This document shows positions 28,865-37,667 of a DNA stretch of 53,325 nt, one piece after another (within the stretch, counting starts at the first letter, position 1; each line of letters starts with the position of its first letter). The notes beneath the pieces are model-generated. The model was not told the origin of the DNA. It worked only from the letters and a program-made list of their open reading frames with translations, and searched no databases. Origin of the DNA: Microbulbifer agarilyticus S89 (GTDB lineage: Bacteria; Pseudomonadota; Gammaproteobacteria; Pseudomonadales; Cellvibrionaceae); the NCBI RefSeq assembly GCF_000220505.1, contig NZ_AFPJ01000016.1, forward strand, positions 1-53,325. The letters are read 5' to 3'. The position numbers and the translations under genes were made by a program.

Positions 28865-29823
28865 GCAACGCCATTCCCTGTCATCAGGTGGACCCTGAGT
28901 GCCGCCAAAAAGGGTGACTTTTCGATCCGCAAATCCCGCCGGGTGCGGCGCTGGCTGAGTGGCGGGTTGTGGTCAACGCGCGTGAATTCAGGCAGGGCAT
29001 GATCCTGACCGCTTTGCACCAGTACTGGCATGGCCGCATAGCCAACTTGCCGGTATTGCTCTCCTTGTTCGTCCCGGAAAATTTCTGCCACCTGGAGGTT
29101 GGGGCGACTCTGGATTTGTACCTGGCGCAGGCTCTCGTGTTGGCTTTTGTGCAGCCCGGCAAGCAGTTGCCGCTGGTACTGGATGCCCGCGTCTTGCCCC
29201 TCGGGGTCCAGCTTCACCAATTTTTTTTCGCACCAATCCACGCTGACCTTGCGGATAGATTTTCGCGCCTTGATCCAGCTGAGCGCTACTGCATCCGGCC
29301 GCTTGGGGCACAGCAGAATCTGCCGATAGCATTGACGCAGGTGCGCCCTGGAAAACCCGGCGTTACCGAGCATCTCCCGCAATAAACGATCGCGCTCCAG
29401 TGCCGGGTGGGCGGCGAGAGACTTCTTTATGGTTGCGGCCAACTGCTGGAAGGCCACTTTGCTGGCATTGAGCTCCTGTGCCAGTGCGATGGTTTCTGCG
29501 GGGACCGCCAGCAAGCCGGGAACCTGCAGGGTATTGCGCGCGTCACCGGGCAGGTGCTGTTCGCCGTAATCCAGGTTGGCAAACAATGCCGCAGCGAGGG
29601 TGAAAGGGGTGTCGAAAGATGCGTCGAGCCGTGCCGCCGCTTCGACCGCAAAACCGGGCTGAAGCAGGTAGCTTTGCCACGGGTGTGTTGCCTGTTGAAG
29701 CTGGATAAGGCTTTGCGCGAGCCGGTCTGCCTGCGCGTGCATGAATCCAAGAACTTCTCCAAGTTGCGCTTCAAACTGCGTGTAGTTTGCCTTGCTGGTG
29801 TTCTCGGTCATTGGAGTTTCCAT
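28861..29823 (-). CDS. tus: Tus-like DNA replication terminus site-binding protein
   Basis: 320 residues (E. coli Tus has 309). Similarity by eye covers the whole length: LPGLLAVPAETIALAQELNA matches the LPGVLCY region of Tus, then ALSWIKARKSIRKVSVDWCE matches the FGWANKHIIKNL region, LRQVQIQSRPNLQVAEIF matches KIKRPVKVQPIARVW, and AMPVLVQ and LRIEKSPFLAALRVHL match the C-terminal strands that enter the Ter DNA groove. Tus binds Ter sites and blocks DnaB from one side, halting forks in the terminus. Palindromes overlap its candidate promoter (29882-29915), which recalls the autoregulated E. coli tus. Start chosen as the first ATG; 29811 is an alternative. Confidence 0.82.
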   Translation of the reverse strand: METPMTENTSKANYTQFEAQLGEVLGFMHAQADRLAQSLIQLQQATHPWQSYLLQPGFAVEAAARLDASFDTPFTLAAALFANLDYGEQHLPGDARNTLQVPGLLAVPAETIALAQELNASKVAFQQLAATIKKSLAAHPALERDRLLREMLGNAGFSRAHLRQCYRQILLCPKRPDAVALSWIKARKSIRKVSVDWCEKKLVKLDPEGQDAGIQYQRQLLAGLHKSQHESLRQVQIQSRPNLQVAEIFRDEQGEQYRQVGYAAMPVLVQSGQDHALPEFTRVDHNPPLSQRRTRRDLRIEKSPFLAALRVHLMTGNGVA

Positions 29824-29881
29824 ACGTGTCTGGCGACAAGGTGACTAGGGTGTCGCCAAGTCTGGTGGCTGCTTTTTATCC

Positions 29882-29919
29882 ATTAATATTAATCCACTTA
29901 ATAAGTCGTTATCAAATGT
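29882..29919 (-). promoter_or_regulatory. Palindromic promoter region of the tus-like gene
   Basis: On the minus strand TTGATA (29910-29915), 18-bp spacer, TAATAT (29886-29891). The -10 lies in a perfect 12-bp palindrome ATTAATATTAAT (29882-29893), and the spacer holds ACTTAATAAGT (29896-29906). AATAAGT at 29900-29906 matches the left end of E. coli TerB, but the following bases only partly fit the Ter core. Confidence 0.45.
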
Positions 29920-29988
29920 CAGCTGCAATGCTTTTCGGCGAGATCTGCACTTCGTAGCAATGGTCGCCAAAAGTGGGGAGAGGGGGGG

Positions 29989-29994
29989 TATAAT
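29989..29994 (+). promoter_or_regulatory. -10 element of miaE
   Basis: A perfect TATAAT followed by a GC-rich start region (GCGCGCG), 50 nt before the miaE start. The -35 is poor, which may mean an activator or a weak promoter. Confidence 0.5.
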
Positions 29995-30043
29995 GCGCGC
30001 GCTAACCCGCCCTGGTGGCTCTGTTGTTGTTCATGGTTCTGTT

Positions 30044-30667
30044 ATGAGTACTACCCCCGTTCCGGATCTCACTGCGATCCACGAGTTTTTGCTGTGTGAA
30101 ACGCCTGATGCCTGGGTACAGGCAGCCTTGGCGGAGCCGGAGATGATGCTGGTAGATCACGCTAACTGTGAGAAAAAAGCCGCCGGTACCGCGCTGAACC
30201 TGATGTTTCGCTACCTGGATAACTTCAAGCTGCTGAATAAGATGTCGCGTCTGGCGCGAGAAGAGTTGCGGCATTTTGAGCAGGTCATCGCGATTATGAA
30301 AAAGCGCGGCATCCGCTATCCGCACGTCAAAGCTTCCCGCTACGCCGCGGGCCTGCGTGATCATGTGCGCCGCGAGGAGCCCGGTCGATTGGTGGATACG
30401 CTGATCTGTGGTGCGATTATTGAGGCGCGCTCCTGTGAGCGTTTTGCGCGTATTGCGCCGCACCTGGATGAAGAGCTGCAGAAGTTTTATCTGTCGCTGT
30501 TAAAATCGGAAGCGCGTCATTTCAAAGACTACCTGACCCTCGCGCAGGAAGCGGTGGCCGAGGATATTGAGCCTCGAGTGCAGGCGCTATTGTCGGTAGA
30601 GCGGGAGCTGGTGCAGAGTGCAGATGGCGAGTTTCGTTTTCATAGCGGTGTGCCGCAGCAGGCCTGA
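30044..30667 (+). CDS. miaE: tRNA 2-methylthio-N6-isopentenyl-A37 hydroxylase MiaE
   Basis: 207 residues from the ATG at 30044; the frame is open upstream, but the first of those codons lies in or before the promoter. The family opening DLTAIHEFLLCETPDAWVQA is followed by LVDHANCEKKAAGTALNLMF, LAREELRHFEQVIAIMKKRG and IIEARSCERFARIAPHL, ending with LKSEARHFKDYLTLA. The Glu and E-x-x-H residues (EELRH, SEARH) are ligands of the di-iron centre. It hydroxylates the isopentenyl group of ms2i6A37 in tRNA using O2. Only organisms with miaA and miaB use it; those are not in the window. It diverges from the Tus-like gene. Confidence 0.95.
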   Translation: MSTTPVPDLTAIHEFLLCETPDAWVQAALAEPEMMLVDHANCEKKAAGTALNLMFRYLDNFKLLNKMSRLAREELRHFEQVIAIMKKRGIRYPHVKASRYAAGLRDHVRREEPGRLVDTLICGAIIEARSCERFARIAPHLDEELQKFYLSLLKSEARHFKDYLTLAQEAVAEDIEPRVQALLSVERELVQSADGEFRFHSGVPQQA

Positions 30668-30679
30668 GGGCGTTAGCGC

Positions 30680-30940
30680 TTAATTGGGGTCTAGCTTTTT
30701 GAGCAGGTCGACGAAATTTTCGAGGTCGAGTGCGTTGCTGCACTCCACTTTAAATTTGTTGTGAAAAAAGATGGTCAGTTCTACACGGTTTGAGCGCAAA
30801 AACACCGTGTATCCGTCGAAATCGGTGCTGGCGGTCAGGCCGTAGAATTGCCATTCATCCCCCACTTTTTTGCCGTCCTTGGTAACCCGGTTGAATACGC
30901 GTAGCGCTTGTTTGACGTCAATTTTCTGTTCGAACTCCAT
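30680..30940 (-). CDS. DUF3081 family small protein
   Basis: 86 residues. IDVKQALRVFNRVTKDGKKV then EWQFYGLTASTDFDGYTVFL and ELTIFFHNKF are the conserved DUF3081 segments (DFDGYTV and FHNK). A small soluble alpha/beta protein of gammaproteobacteria with no known role. It faces miaE, 12 nt from its stop, and diverges from the DUF3429 gene. Confidence 0.85.
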   Translation of the reverse strand: MEFEQKIDVKQALRVFNRVTKDGKKVGDEWQFYGLTASTDFDGYTVFLRSNRVELTIFFHNKFKVECSNALDLENFVDLLKKLDPN

Positions 30941-31005
30941 TCCAGTCTCCCTCGCCTTTGTCTAAGCTTTAATGCGCATTTCCGTCATCCAGCTTAGATC
31001 CGACA

Positions 31006-31476
31006 ATGCCATCCAGCCAAGAATCTGCAGCCGTCTCGTTAAATTGGTTTAACCGCCTGGCCTACCTGGGCCTGTTGCCGTGCGTGCTTGGCTTGTGGAT
31101 GCAGTGGGCGGGATTTTCATTAGGTTATGTCGATGGGCGCTTTTTGTTCGCGGCATATAGCTGTGCCATTTTGAGCTTCCTGTGTGGGATCTGGTGGGGT
31201 GGGGCTTTGAATGCACCACAGCACCCGTCGCGCAACAGGCTGATGTATCTGAGCAATGGGTTGTGCCTGCTGGGGTGGGTCGGTCTGTTGCTGTACCGGA
31301 CGCCAGTCGGCTTGCCGTTGCTCTTGCTATGTTACGTTGTTGTCGAGCGGATGGAGGCGCGGTTAAAGCCCAATAAGCGGGAATTGACGGACTATTTCCG
31401 CACGCGCACGCGGGTGACTTACCTGGTGGTGGCCTGCCATATTGTGATGGTGCTGCTCAGTGCTGGTGGTGGTTAA
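31006..31476 (+). CDS. DUF3429 membrane protein
   Basis: 156 residues with four hydrophobic segments (about 18-36, 45-65, 78-97 and 135-153). WFNRLAYLGLLPCVLGLW, FLCGIWWGGAL and the YFRTRTRVTYLVVACH region are typical of DUF3429, a small inner-membrane family of unknown function. Monocistronic; diverges from DUF3081. Confidence 0.85.
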   Translation: MPSSQESAAVSLNWFNRLAYLGLLPCVLGLWMQWAGFSLGYVDGRFLFAAYSCAILSFLCGIWWGGALNAPQHPSRNRLMYLSNGLCLLGWVGLLLYRTPVGLPLLLLCYVVVERMEARLKPNKRELTDYFRTRTRVTYLVVACHIVMVLLSAGGG

Positions 31477-31540
31477 TGCTGTTGTTGGTTACTTGCGTCG
31501 CGAGGTTATCGCGTCTTTGCCGGGCTCGCCCGGCCATTGT

Positions 31541-32722
31541 TTAGGAGCTTGTGTAAGAACTTTCTGCAGGGCCTTGCGTGGCCGTAATCACAGAGTAGGG
31601 CGTTAGTTCATGCAGTATTTCTTCCAGTGTGATCAGTTGCCAGCACGGCGCAGCTCCCTGTAAATGGCTGGGGCAGGCGTCGTTACTCAGTAGTTTGCGC
31701 GCGAGCGCGGCAGCCGGTGCGGCCGGTATCCATGGCCCATCACCATTCAGGCCCAGTATTTGCCAGTGGGCTTTTGCGAATCTCTTGTGTATCTCGCCAC
31801 GTACCTCAATGGTCATGCCGCCATGGGGTGAGCCGCCCGGCCACCAGGCCGCGAGTTTATGCCCCCATTTGGCAAACCAGGGTAGGTGCCAATTCGTCGA
31901 GCGTTGTTTTACAACGTGAGCAAATTTCGCGCACCAGCTTAAGCCTTCCTGTAGTGCCCAGGGTTGCACGCCGGTACCAAAGCGGAGGTTTTGCAGTTTG
32001 GGCCACAAAGGGGGGATTAGCTTGAGGTCTGGAATGTCGAAATCGCACACGTGCCGCGTGCCGACCGGGTGCCCGAGGTGCACCTTGCGGGGCTCAGCAC
32101 CCGCGAAGGTGCGATAGGGGCGTCCCTCACAAAGGATATTGAACTCGCTGCCCAGTGCATCAAGGCCAGAACGTACCGTGGCAAGGCCGCGATGGATACG
32201 GTGTGCTGGGGCAATGGCGACGTCAATATCGCTGATCGAGTCGAATTCTTCCGTGAGCACGGCTAGCACGGCGGAGCTCAGTGCCGGCAGGCTGCTTGCG
32301 CCGGATACCGCACAGATACCGGCTTTGGTGGCATTGCTATGCAGCACACCGAAGTTGGTGACAAAGTCCGTGCCATCGGCGATGTCGAGATAATGCACCT
32401 TGTGGTCAATACAGGCGCGGGCCACTTGGTAGTCCTGCCCTTGGAACGGGCCTGCACAGTGGATGACCACATCGAGGTTCAGGCCGCGAATTTGCGCGGA
32501 AAAATTGATCGAGTTCAGATCCAGGCGCAAGCCGACAAACAAGGTTTGGGGGAATTGCTGCTGCAAGCGGTTGGCGAGCAGGGAGGCCTTAAACTGGTCG
32601 CGGCCAGCAATAAGAATTTGTACCGAAGGGACACTTGCCAGCATTTCGGCGATACGGCTGCCGAAGGTGCCGTAACCACCCAATATAAGCACCCGTTTGC
32701 GGATTGCATGTTGTGCTGACAA
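31541..32722 (-). CDS. Saccharopine dehydrogenase-like NAD(P)-binding protein
   Basis: 393 residues. N-terminal Rossmann segment RVLILGGYGTFGSRIAEML, then VQILIAGRDQFKASLLANRL and LDVVIHCAGPFQGQDYQVAR followed by DHKVHYLDIADGTDFV, which is the saccharopine-dehydrogenase-like N-domain pattern. ALSSAVLAVLTEEFDSI follows. True lysine-pathway activity is unlikely given the lack of partner genes; these proteins are usually annotated only at family level. It lies upstream of the lpxH run on the same strand order (lpxH is transcribed first), 72 nt apart, and could be read with it. Confidence 0.82.
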   Translation of the reverse strand: MSAQHAIRKRVLILGGYGTFGSRIAEMLASVPSVQILIAGRDQFKASLLANRLQQQFPQTLFVGLRLDLNSINFSAQIRGLNLDVVIHCAGPFQGQDYQVARACIDHKVHYLDIADGTDFVTNFGVLHSNATKAGICAVSGASSLPALSSAVLAVLTEEFDSISDIDVAIAPAHRIHRGLATVRSGLDALGSEFNILCEGRPYRTFAGAEPRKVHLGHPVGTRHVCDFDIPDLKLIPPLWPKLQNLRFGTGVQPWALQEGLSWCAKFAHVVKQRSTNWHLPWFAKWGHKLAAWWPGGSPHGGMTIEVRGEIHKRFAKAHWQILGLNGDGPWIPAAPAAALARKLLSNDACPSHLQGAAPCWQLITLEEILHELTPYSVITATQGPAESSYTSS

Positions 32723-32794
32723 TGATTCGCTCCTGATCCTTGGCGCGTTTTTTGTGCTTGTGATCTCTAAGGTAACAGGCTCACGGGTGACGGG

Positions 32795-33523
32795 CTAGGG
32801 GGTGATGGGCCAGTGGATCAGCTCCAGTCCATTTTCGTCCGCTTTGATGCTCCAGCCATGGGTGCCCCAATCGCCCAGCACCAGGCGCTCGGCCGCTTGG
32901 CCGTTCACGGTGAGTTGGTGGCGGTGGGGCCGGTGCGTGTGGCCGTGAATCATCGTGTCGCAGTTGTGCTCGGCAAGCGCCTTGACCACTTCCTCCGGTG
33001 TTACGTCCATGATGTCCTCGGCTTTAAGGCTGTTCATGGACTTGGAGGCGGCGCGAATCTGCTCGGCAATCTGGCGGCGTTCTTCCAGTGATTTGCTCAG
33101 CAGTACTTGCTGCCACGCAGGATTGCGCGCTTGCTGGCGAAATGCCATGTATTCCTGGTCGCGTGTGCATAGGCTGTCGCCATGCATAAGGAGTACCGGT
33201 TTGCCGGCCAGTTCGACAACGCTTGGGTCTGGGAGAAGGGTGGCGCCGCAGCGCAGGGCAAAGTCTTCCCCGAGCAGGAAGTCGCGATTGCCGTGCATAA
33301 GGTAGAGGGCTGGGCCGCTTTGCGAGTAGGCGTGGAGTTGCTGGGCAACTTGTTCAATCAGCGGTGCATCGTCGTCATCCCCGATCCATACTTCGAAGAA
33401 GTCGCCGAGAATATAGAGTGCGTCGGCACCGGCCGCGGGCCCCTTGAGGAAGTCAAAAAAGGCCCGGGTGATGTCCGGGCGGGATTCGTCCAGATGCAGG
33501 TCTGAGATGAGATAGCTGGCCAC
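32795..33523 (-). CDS. lpxH: UDP-2,3-diacylglucosamine diphosphatase LpxH
   Basis: 242 residues, the E. coli length (240). Metallophosphatase motifs: SDLHLDESRPDI at the N-terminus, ILGDFFEVWIGDDD near 40, HGNRDFLLG near 75, LMHGDSLCTRD near 115 and IHGHTHRPHRH near 195. It removes UMP from UDP-2,3-diacylglucosamine on the inner face of the inner membrane, in the lipid A pathway. It starts 29 nt after ppiB in the same direction, as in many gammaproteobacteria where ppiB-lpxH is an operon. Confidence 0.96.
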   Translation of the reverse strand: MASYLISDLHLDESRPDITRAFFDFLKGPAAGADALYILGDFFEVWIGDDDDAPLIEQVAQQLHAYSQSGPALYLMHGNRDFLLGEDFALRCGATLLPDPSVVELAGKPVLLMHGDSLCTRDQEYMAFRQQARNPAWQQVLLSKSLEERRQIAEQIRAASKSMNSLKAEDIMDVTPEEVVKALAEHNCDTMIHGHTHRPHRHQLTVNGQAAERLVLGDWGTHGWSIKADENGLELIHWPITP

Positions 33524-33552
33524 TGGATGATTCCGCCCTTGATCTGGAGTAA

Positions 33553-34062
33553 TTACTTGTCGGCGTAGGCGTCGGAGATGGTTACGCCGGTAATTTCGAT
33601 GGTTTCGCGAGGTACATCCTGGTGGAAACCATTGCTGCCGGTGGCGACGTCTTTGATCTTGTTGACCACGTCCATGCCGTCAACGACTTTTCCGAATACG
33701 CAGTAGCCCCAGCCTTGCGCATCTTTTGAACGGAAGTTCAGGAAGTCGTTGTCGTTCACGTTGATGAAAAATTGAGCGGTGGCGGAGTGTGGGTCCATGG
33801 TGCGAGCCATTGCCACGGTGCCAGTGTCATTCTTCAGGCCGTTGTCTGCTTCGTTTTCTACAGCGTCGCGCGTGGGCTTCTGGTCCATGTTCGGGGTCAT
33901 GCCGCCGCCCTGGATCATGAAGTTGTTGATCACGCGGTGAAAGATGGTACCGGTGTAGAAGTCGTCACGGCAGTACTGGAGAAAGTTGGCCGCGGTTTTA
34001 GGGGCCTTGTCAAAGTCCAGTTCCAGAGCGATGTCGCCGTGAGTAGTGTGCAGAGTGATCAT
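33553..34062 (-). CDS. ppiB: Peptidyl-prolyl cis-trans isomerase B (cyclophilin)
   Basis: 169 residues from the ATG at 34062 (E. coli PpiB has 164), chosen because the family starts [16 protein letters not shown] and AGGACA lies upstream. Cyclophilin core: [15 protein letters not shown] near 53-67, [22 protein letters not shown] near 95-116 and [15 protein letters not shown]. It catalyses proline isomerisation in the cytoplasm. First gene of the ppiB-lpxH run, diverging from glnS. Confidence 0.95.
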   Translation of the reverse strand: MITLHTTHGDIALELDFDKAPKTAANFLQYCRDDFYTGTIFHRVINNFMIQGGGMTPNMDQKPTRDAVENEADNGLKNDTGTVAMARTMDPHSATAQFFINVNDNDFLNFRSKDAQGWGYCVFGKVVDGMDVVNKIKDVATGSNGFHQDVPRETIEITGVTISDAYADK

Positions 34063-34181
34063 AAATTGTCCTGTCCGGGTCGGTTTGGGGCGGCATGATA
34101 CTCTGTTCACAGACCGACGCAAGCGACTCAGGTAGTTAGCGCCCGGGAAATGAAAAGCCATGCGCAAACCCGCATCTGGGG

Positions 34182-34187
34182 TATAAT
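34182..34187 (+). promoter_or_regulatory. -10 element of glnS
   Basis: A perfect TATAAT, 39 nt upstream of the glnS start. A -35 at the right distance is weak. TACAGCTGTA, a 10-bp palindrome at 34203-34212, lies in the leader. Confidence 0.5.
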
Positions 34188-34225
34188 CCGCCTCTTAGTT
34201 TGTACAGCTGTATATAGAGAAAGCT

Positions 34226-35899
34226 ATGACATCCGAGAGCAAGCCCGCTCACTTTCTACAGAACATCATTCGTGAAGACCTGGCCGAGGGCCGGGTTGAT
34301 CAATTGACCACCCGTTTTCCGCCGGAGCCCAATGGCTACCTGCATATCGGCCATGCCAAATCCATTTGTTTGAATTTTGGCCTGGCGAAAGAGTTTGGTG
34401 GTCAATGCAACCTGCGTTTTGACGACACCAACCCGGCCAAGGAAGAAGAGGAATACGTTAACGCGATCAAGCGCGACGTATCCTGGCTTGGCTTCGACTG
34501 GGCGGGAGACGCACGTTATACCTCGGACTATTTCGATCAGCTGCACCAGTGGGCGATTTCTCTTATCGAGCAGGGTAAAGCGTACGTGTGTGATCTCTCG
34601 CCGGAAGAGGCACGTGAGTACCGCGGCACCTTGAAGGCGCCGGGTAAAAACAGTCCCTTCCGCGATCGCTCCGTGGAAGAGAATCTCGACCTGTTCGCGC
34701 GTATGACCGCTGGTGAATTTGACGAGGGTAGCTGCAGCCTGCGCGCCAAGATTGATATGGCCGCGCCGAACATCAATCTGCGCGACCCGATCATTTACCG
34801 CATCAAGAAGATGGCGCACCACCAGACCGGTGATAAATGGTGTGTCTATCCCAGCTACGACTTCGCCCATGGCCAGTCCGATGCGATCGAAGGTATCAGC
34901 CATTCCATCTGTACCCTCGAGTTTGAAGACCACAAACCGCTCTACGACTGGTTTATCGAGAACCTGCCGGTACCGGCACTTCCGCGCCAGTACGAGTTCG
35001 CCCGCCTACAGTTGAACTACACCGTGGTGTCCAAGCGTAAACTGAAGCAGCTGGTAGACGAAGGCTTTGTCGATGGCTGGGACGATCCGCGCATGCCGAC
35101 TCTGTCCGGTCTCCGTCGCCGCGGTGTGACGCCAGCGGCGATTCGTCAGTTCTGCGAAATGATCGGTGTTACCCGTTCTGACTCCACCGTGGATGTGGGT
35201 ATGCTCGAGTACGCCATTCGCGATGACCTGGACAAGAATGCGCCCCGTGCCATGTGTGTCATGGCGCCGCTGAAGGTGACCCTCACCAACTACCCGGAAG
35301 GCCAGCAGGAAATGCTGAGTGCCCCGGGCCACCCAGTGCGGGACGACTTGCCCGCGCGGGAACTGCCGTTTAGCAAGACCGTTTATATCGAGCAGGAAGA
35401 CTTCCGCGAGGAAGCGAATAAGAAATACAAGCGCCTGGTGCTCGGCAAAAAGGTCCGTCTGCGCAACGCCTATGTCATCAAGGCCGACGAAGTGGTCAAG
35501 AACGACGCCGGTGAAATTGTCGAAGTGTTGTGTTCCGTCGATCTGGACTCGCTGGGCAAGGACCCGGCCGACGGCGTGAAGCCAAAAGGCGTGATCCACT
35601 GGGTGTCGGCAGACAACAATGTGGACTGCGAAGTGCGCCTGTACGACCGCCTGTTCAACGAAGAGGCGCCGGATGCCGGTGGCAAGAATTTCCTGGAGTC
35701 AGTAAACCCGGACAACCTGCAGATACTCACCGGTTGTAAGGCGGAAATCGGTCTTGCTCAGGCAGAGCCCGAGAAAGGCTACCAGTTTGAGCGCAACGGC
35801 TACTTCTGTCGCGACAGCAAGTATGGCTCGGCGGAAAAGCCGGTATTCAACCGTACCATTGGCCTGCGCGACAGCTGGGCCAAAGAGCAGGGCAAATAA
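34226..35899 (+). CDS. glnS: Glutaminyl-tRNA synthetase
   Basis: 557 residues (E. coli 554). Class I signatures: [20 protein letters not shown] (HIGH) near 32-50 and [11 protein letters not shown] (KMSKS variant) near 270. [15 protein letters not shown] and the anticodon-binding C-terminal barrels are complete. It charges tRNA-Gln in the cytoplasm. The start is fixed by the family N-terminus. cysS follows 121 nt later in the same direction, after a hairpin. Confidence 0.98.
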   Translation: MTSESKPAHFLQNIIREDLAEGRVDQLTTRFPPEPNGYLHIGHAKSICLNFGLAKEFGGQCNLRFDDTNPAKEEEEYVNAIKRDVSWLGFDWAGDARYTSDYFDQLHQWAISLIEQGKAYVCDLSPEEAREYRGTLKAPGKNSPFRDRSVEENLDLFARMTAGEFDEGSCSLRAKIDMAAPNINLRDPIIYRIKKMAHHQTGDKWCVYPSYDFAHGQSDAIEGISHSICTLEFEDHKPLYDWFIENLPVPALPRQYEFARLQLNYTVVSKRKLKQLVDEGFVDGWDDPRMPTLSGLRRRGVTPAAIRQFCEMIGVTRSDSTVDVGMLEYAIRDDLDKNAPRAMCVMAPLKVTLTNYPEGQQEMLSAPGHPVRDDLPARELPFSKTVYIEQEDFREEANKKYKRLVLGKKVRLRNAYVIKADEVVKNDAGEIVEVLCSVDLDSLGKDPADGVKPKGVIHWVSADNNVDCEVRLYDRLFNEEAPDAGGKNFLESVNPDNLQILTGCKAEIGLAQAEPEKGYQFERNGYFCRDSKYGSAEKPVFNRTIGLRDSWAKEQGK

Positions 35900-35926
35900 C
35901 ACGAAAGTAACCTCTGGTGGTGCGTT

Positions 35927-35949
35927 CAGGAGCTGCTTGACAGCTCCTG
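35927..35949 (+). terminator. Hairpin between glnS and cysS
   Basis: CAGGAGCT (35927-35934) and AGCTCCTG (35942-35949) with a 7-nt loop. There is no T tract, so it may be an mRNA processing or attenuating structure rather than a full terminator. Confidence 0.4.
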
Positions 35950-36020
35950 TAGAATTGCGATTTCGATGGATGTCTTGTGCACATCCAACTGTCAGCCATC
36001 AGATTAAGTAGCGGATAGAG

Positions 36021-37394
36021 ATGTCTCTCAAGATCTACAACACCTTCTCAGGTGAAAAAGAAGTCTTTACACCCATCCAGGAAGATCGCGTGCGCATGTA
36101 CGTGTGCGGCCCTACCGTGTACAACCGGGTGCACATCGGTAATGCCCGCCCTGCGGTGGTGTTCGACACCCTCTACCGGGTGCTGAAAAGTTTGTACAGC
36201 GATGTGGTCTACGCGCGCAATATCACCGACATTGACGACAAAATCATGAAGGCGGCGCGCGATAACGGTGAAGAAATCACCGCGTTAAGCCAGCGATTTG
36301 CGCAGGCGTACTTCGAAGATATGCTTGCGCTGAATACCCTGCAGCCGGATGTCACCCCATATGCCACCGAGCACCTGCCTGAAATGATCGCGATGATCGA
36401 GGCGCTGGTCGAAAAGGGCCACGCCTACGCCGCGGAAGGCCATGTCCTGTTCGCGGTAGAGTCGATGGACGACTACGGCAAACTGTCCAAACGTTCTCTG
36501 GACGATATGCTGGCCGGTGCCCGGGTTGAAGTCGCACCGTATAAGAAGTACGCCGGTGATTTTGTGCTGTGGAAGCCCTCTTCGGAAGAAGAGCCCGGCT
36601 GGGATAGCCCCTGGGGTCGTGGTCGCCCGGGCTGGCACCTTGAGTGCTCGGCGATGATCAAAAAGCACCTGGGTGAAACCATCGATATCCATGGTGGTGG
36701 CCGTGACCTGACCTTTCCGCACCATGAAAACGAGCGCGCGCAAAGCTGCTGCGCCAATGGTGTGGATTTTGTGCGTTACTGGATGCACAACGGCTACGTA
36801 AATATCGACGGCGAGAAGATGTCCAAATCCATGGGCAACTTCCGTATGGTCAATGATCTGCTGGAGCAGTACCCCGGTGAAGTCCTGCGCTTTGCGCTGC
36901 TCTCGGCGCACTATCGTTCGGAGCTGAACTTCAGTGCCGATCTGCTCGATCAGGCGTGGCGTACGCTGGATGGCCTGTATGGCGCCTTACGTGAAACTCA
37001 GTCGGTTACCGCATCCGCGGCCAATCTGGAAGGTACGGCGTTTACCCAAGCCCTGCACGATGACCTGAATACGCCCATTGCGATCAGTGAGCTGCATCAG
37101 CTGGCGCGAGACCTGAACAAGGCTGCGGAAGCTGAAAAGCCCGCGTTGAAAGGACAGCTACTTGCCGCGGGTGAGATGCTCGGTATTTTGCAGATGGACG
37201 CGGAAGCCTGGTTCAAACAATCCCGCGGTGGTGATGCCATCAGCGAGGAAGAGATTGAAGCGTTGATTGCCGAGCGCCAGCAAAGCAAGAAGGACAAAAA
37301 CTTTGCCCGTGCAGATGAGATCCGTGAGGAACTCAAAGCCAAAGGCGTCGTGCTGGAAGACAGCCGCGAGGGCACCAAGTGGCGCCGCGAGTAA
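36021..37394 (+). CDS. cysS: Cysteinyl-tRNA synthetase
   Basis: 457 residues (E. coli 461). [16 protein letters not shown] holds the HIGN motif and the first zinc cysteine (near 28). GWHLECSAM and [11 protein letters not shown] carry the other zinc ligands (near 210 and 234-240), and [11 protein letters not shown] the KMSKS loop near 265. It charges tRNA-Cys. GGATAGAG precedes the ATG. It leads a same-strand run with the DUF3012 gene and the Mks/Jet operon. Confidence 0.98.
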   Translation: MSLKIYNTFSGEKEVFTPIQEDRVRMYVCGPTVYNRVHIGNARPAVVFDTLYRVLKSLYSDVVYARNITDIDDKIMKAARDNGEEITALSQRFAQAYFEDMLALNTLQPDVTPYATEHLPEMIAMIEALVEKGHAYAAEGHVLFAVESMDDYGKLSKRSLDDMLAGARVEVAPYKKYAGDFVLWKPSSEEEPGWDSPWGRGRPGWHLECSAMIKKHLGETIDIHGGGRDLTFPHHENERAQSCCANGVDFVRYWMHNGYVNIDGEKMSKSMGNFRMVNDLLEQYPGEVLRFALLSAHYRSELNFSADLLDQAWRTLDGLYGALRETQSVTASAANLEGTAFTQALHDDLNTPIAISELHQLARDLNKAAEAEKPALKGQLLAAGEMLGILQMDAEAWFKQSRGGDAISEEEIEALIAERQQSKKDKNFARADEIREELKAKGVVLEDSREGTKWRRE

Positions 37395-37452
37395 GCGGCG
37401 CTGGCTTGTAGATCAGAACAAGAACGAAAGAACAATTAGAGATAAATCGACC

Positions 37453-37641
37453 ATGAAAAACATCCTCACTATTGCTGCTGTTGTGTCCGCTGTTTTTCTG
37501 CTTGCGGCCTGTGAACCCAAGCGCGGCTCCGATGCCTGGTGTAAGAAGATGGACGAAACTCCGAAGGGTGACTGGAGCTTCAAGGACGCCGGCGACTACA
37601 CCAAATACTGCGTACTGAACCAAAAACCAGACGAAAATTAA
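37453..37641 (+). CDS. DUF3012 lipoprotein
   Basis: 62 residues. Lipoprotein signal MKNILTIAAVVSAVFLLAAC with lipid-modified Cys20, then GSDAWCKKMDETPKGDWSFK and YTKYCVLNQ with two conserved Cys (30 and 52) that could form a disulfide. This is the DUF3012 pattern. Probably anchored in the outer or inner membrane facing the periplasm; role unknown. It lies 58 nt after cysS and 26 nt before the Mks/Jet operon. Confidence 0.88.
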   Translation: MKNILTIAAVVSAVFLLAACEPKRGSDAWCKKMDETPKGDWSFKDAGDYTKYCVLNQKPDEN

Positions 37642-37667
37642 GCGACGATTGATACGGAAGCCGTCCG

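Noticed and set aside
34203-34212. TACAGCTGTA as a LexA box in the glnS leader
   Set aside because: The half-sites are reversed and spacing is wrong for CTGT-N8-ACAG.
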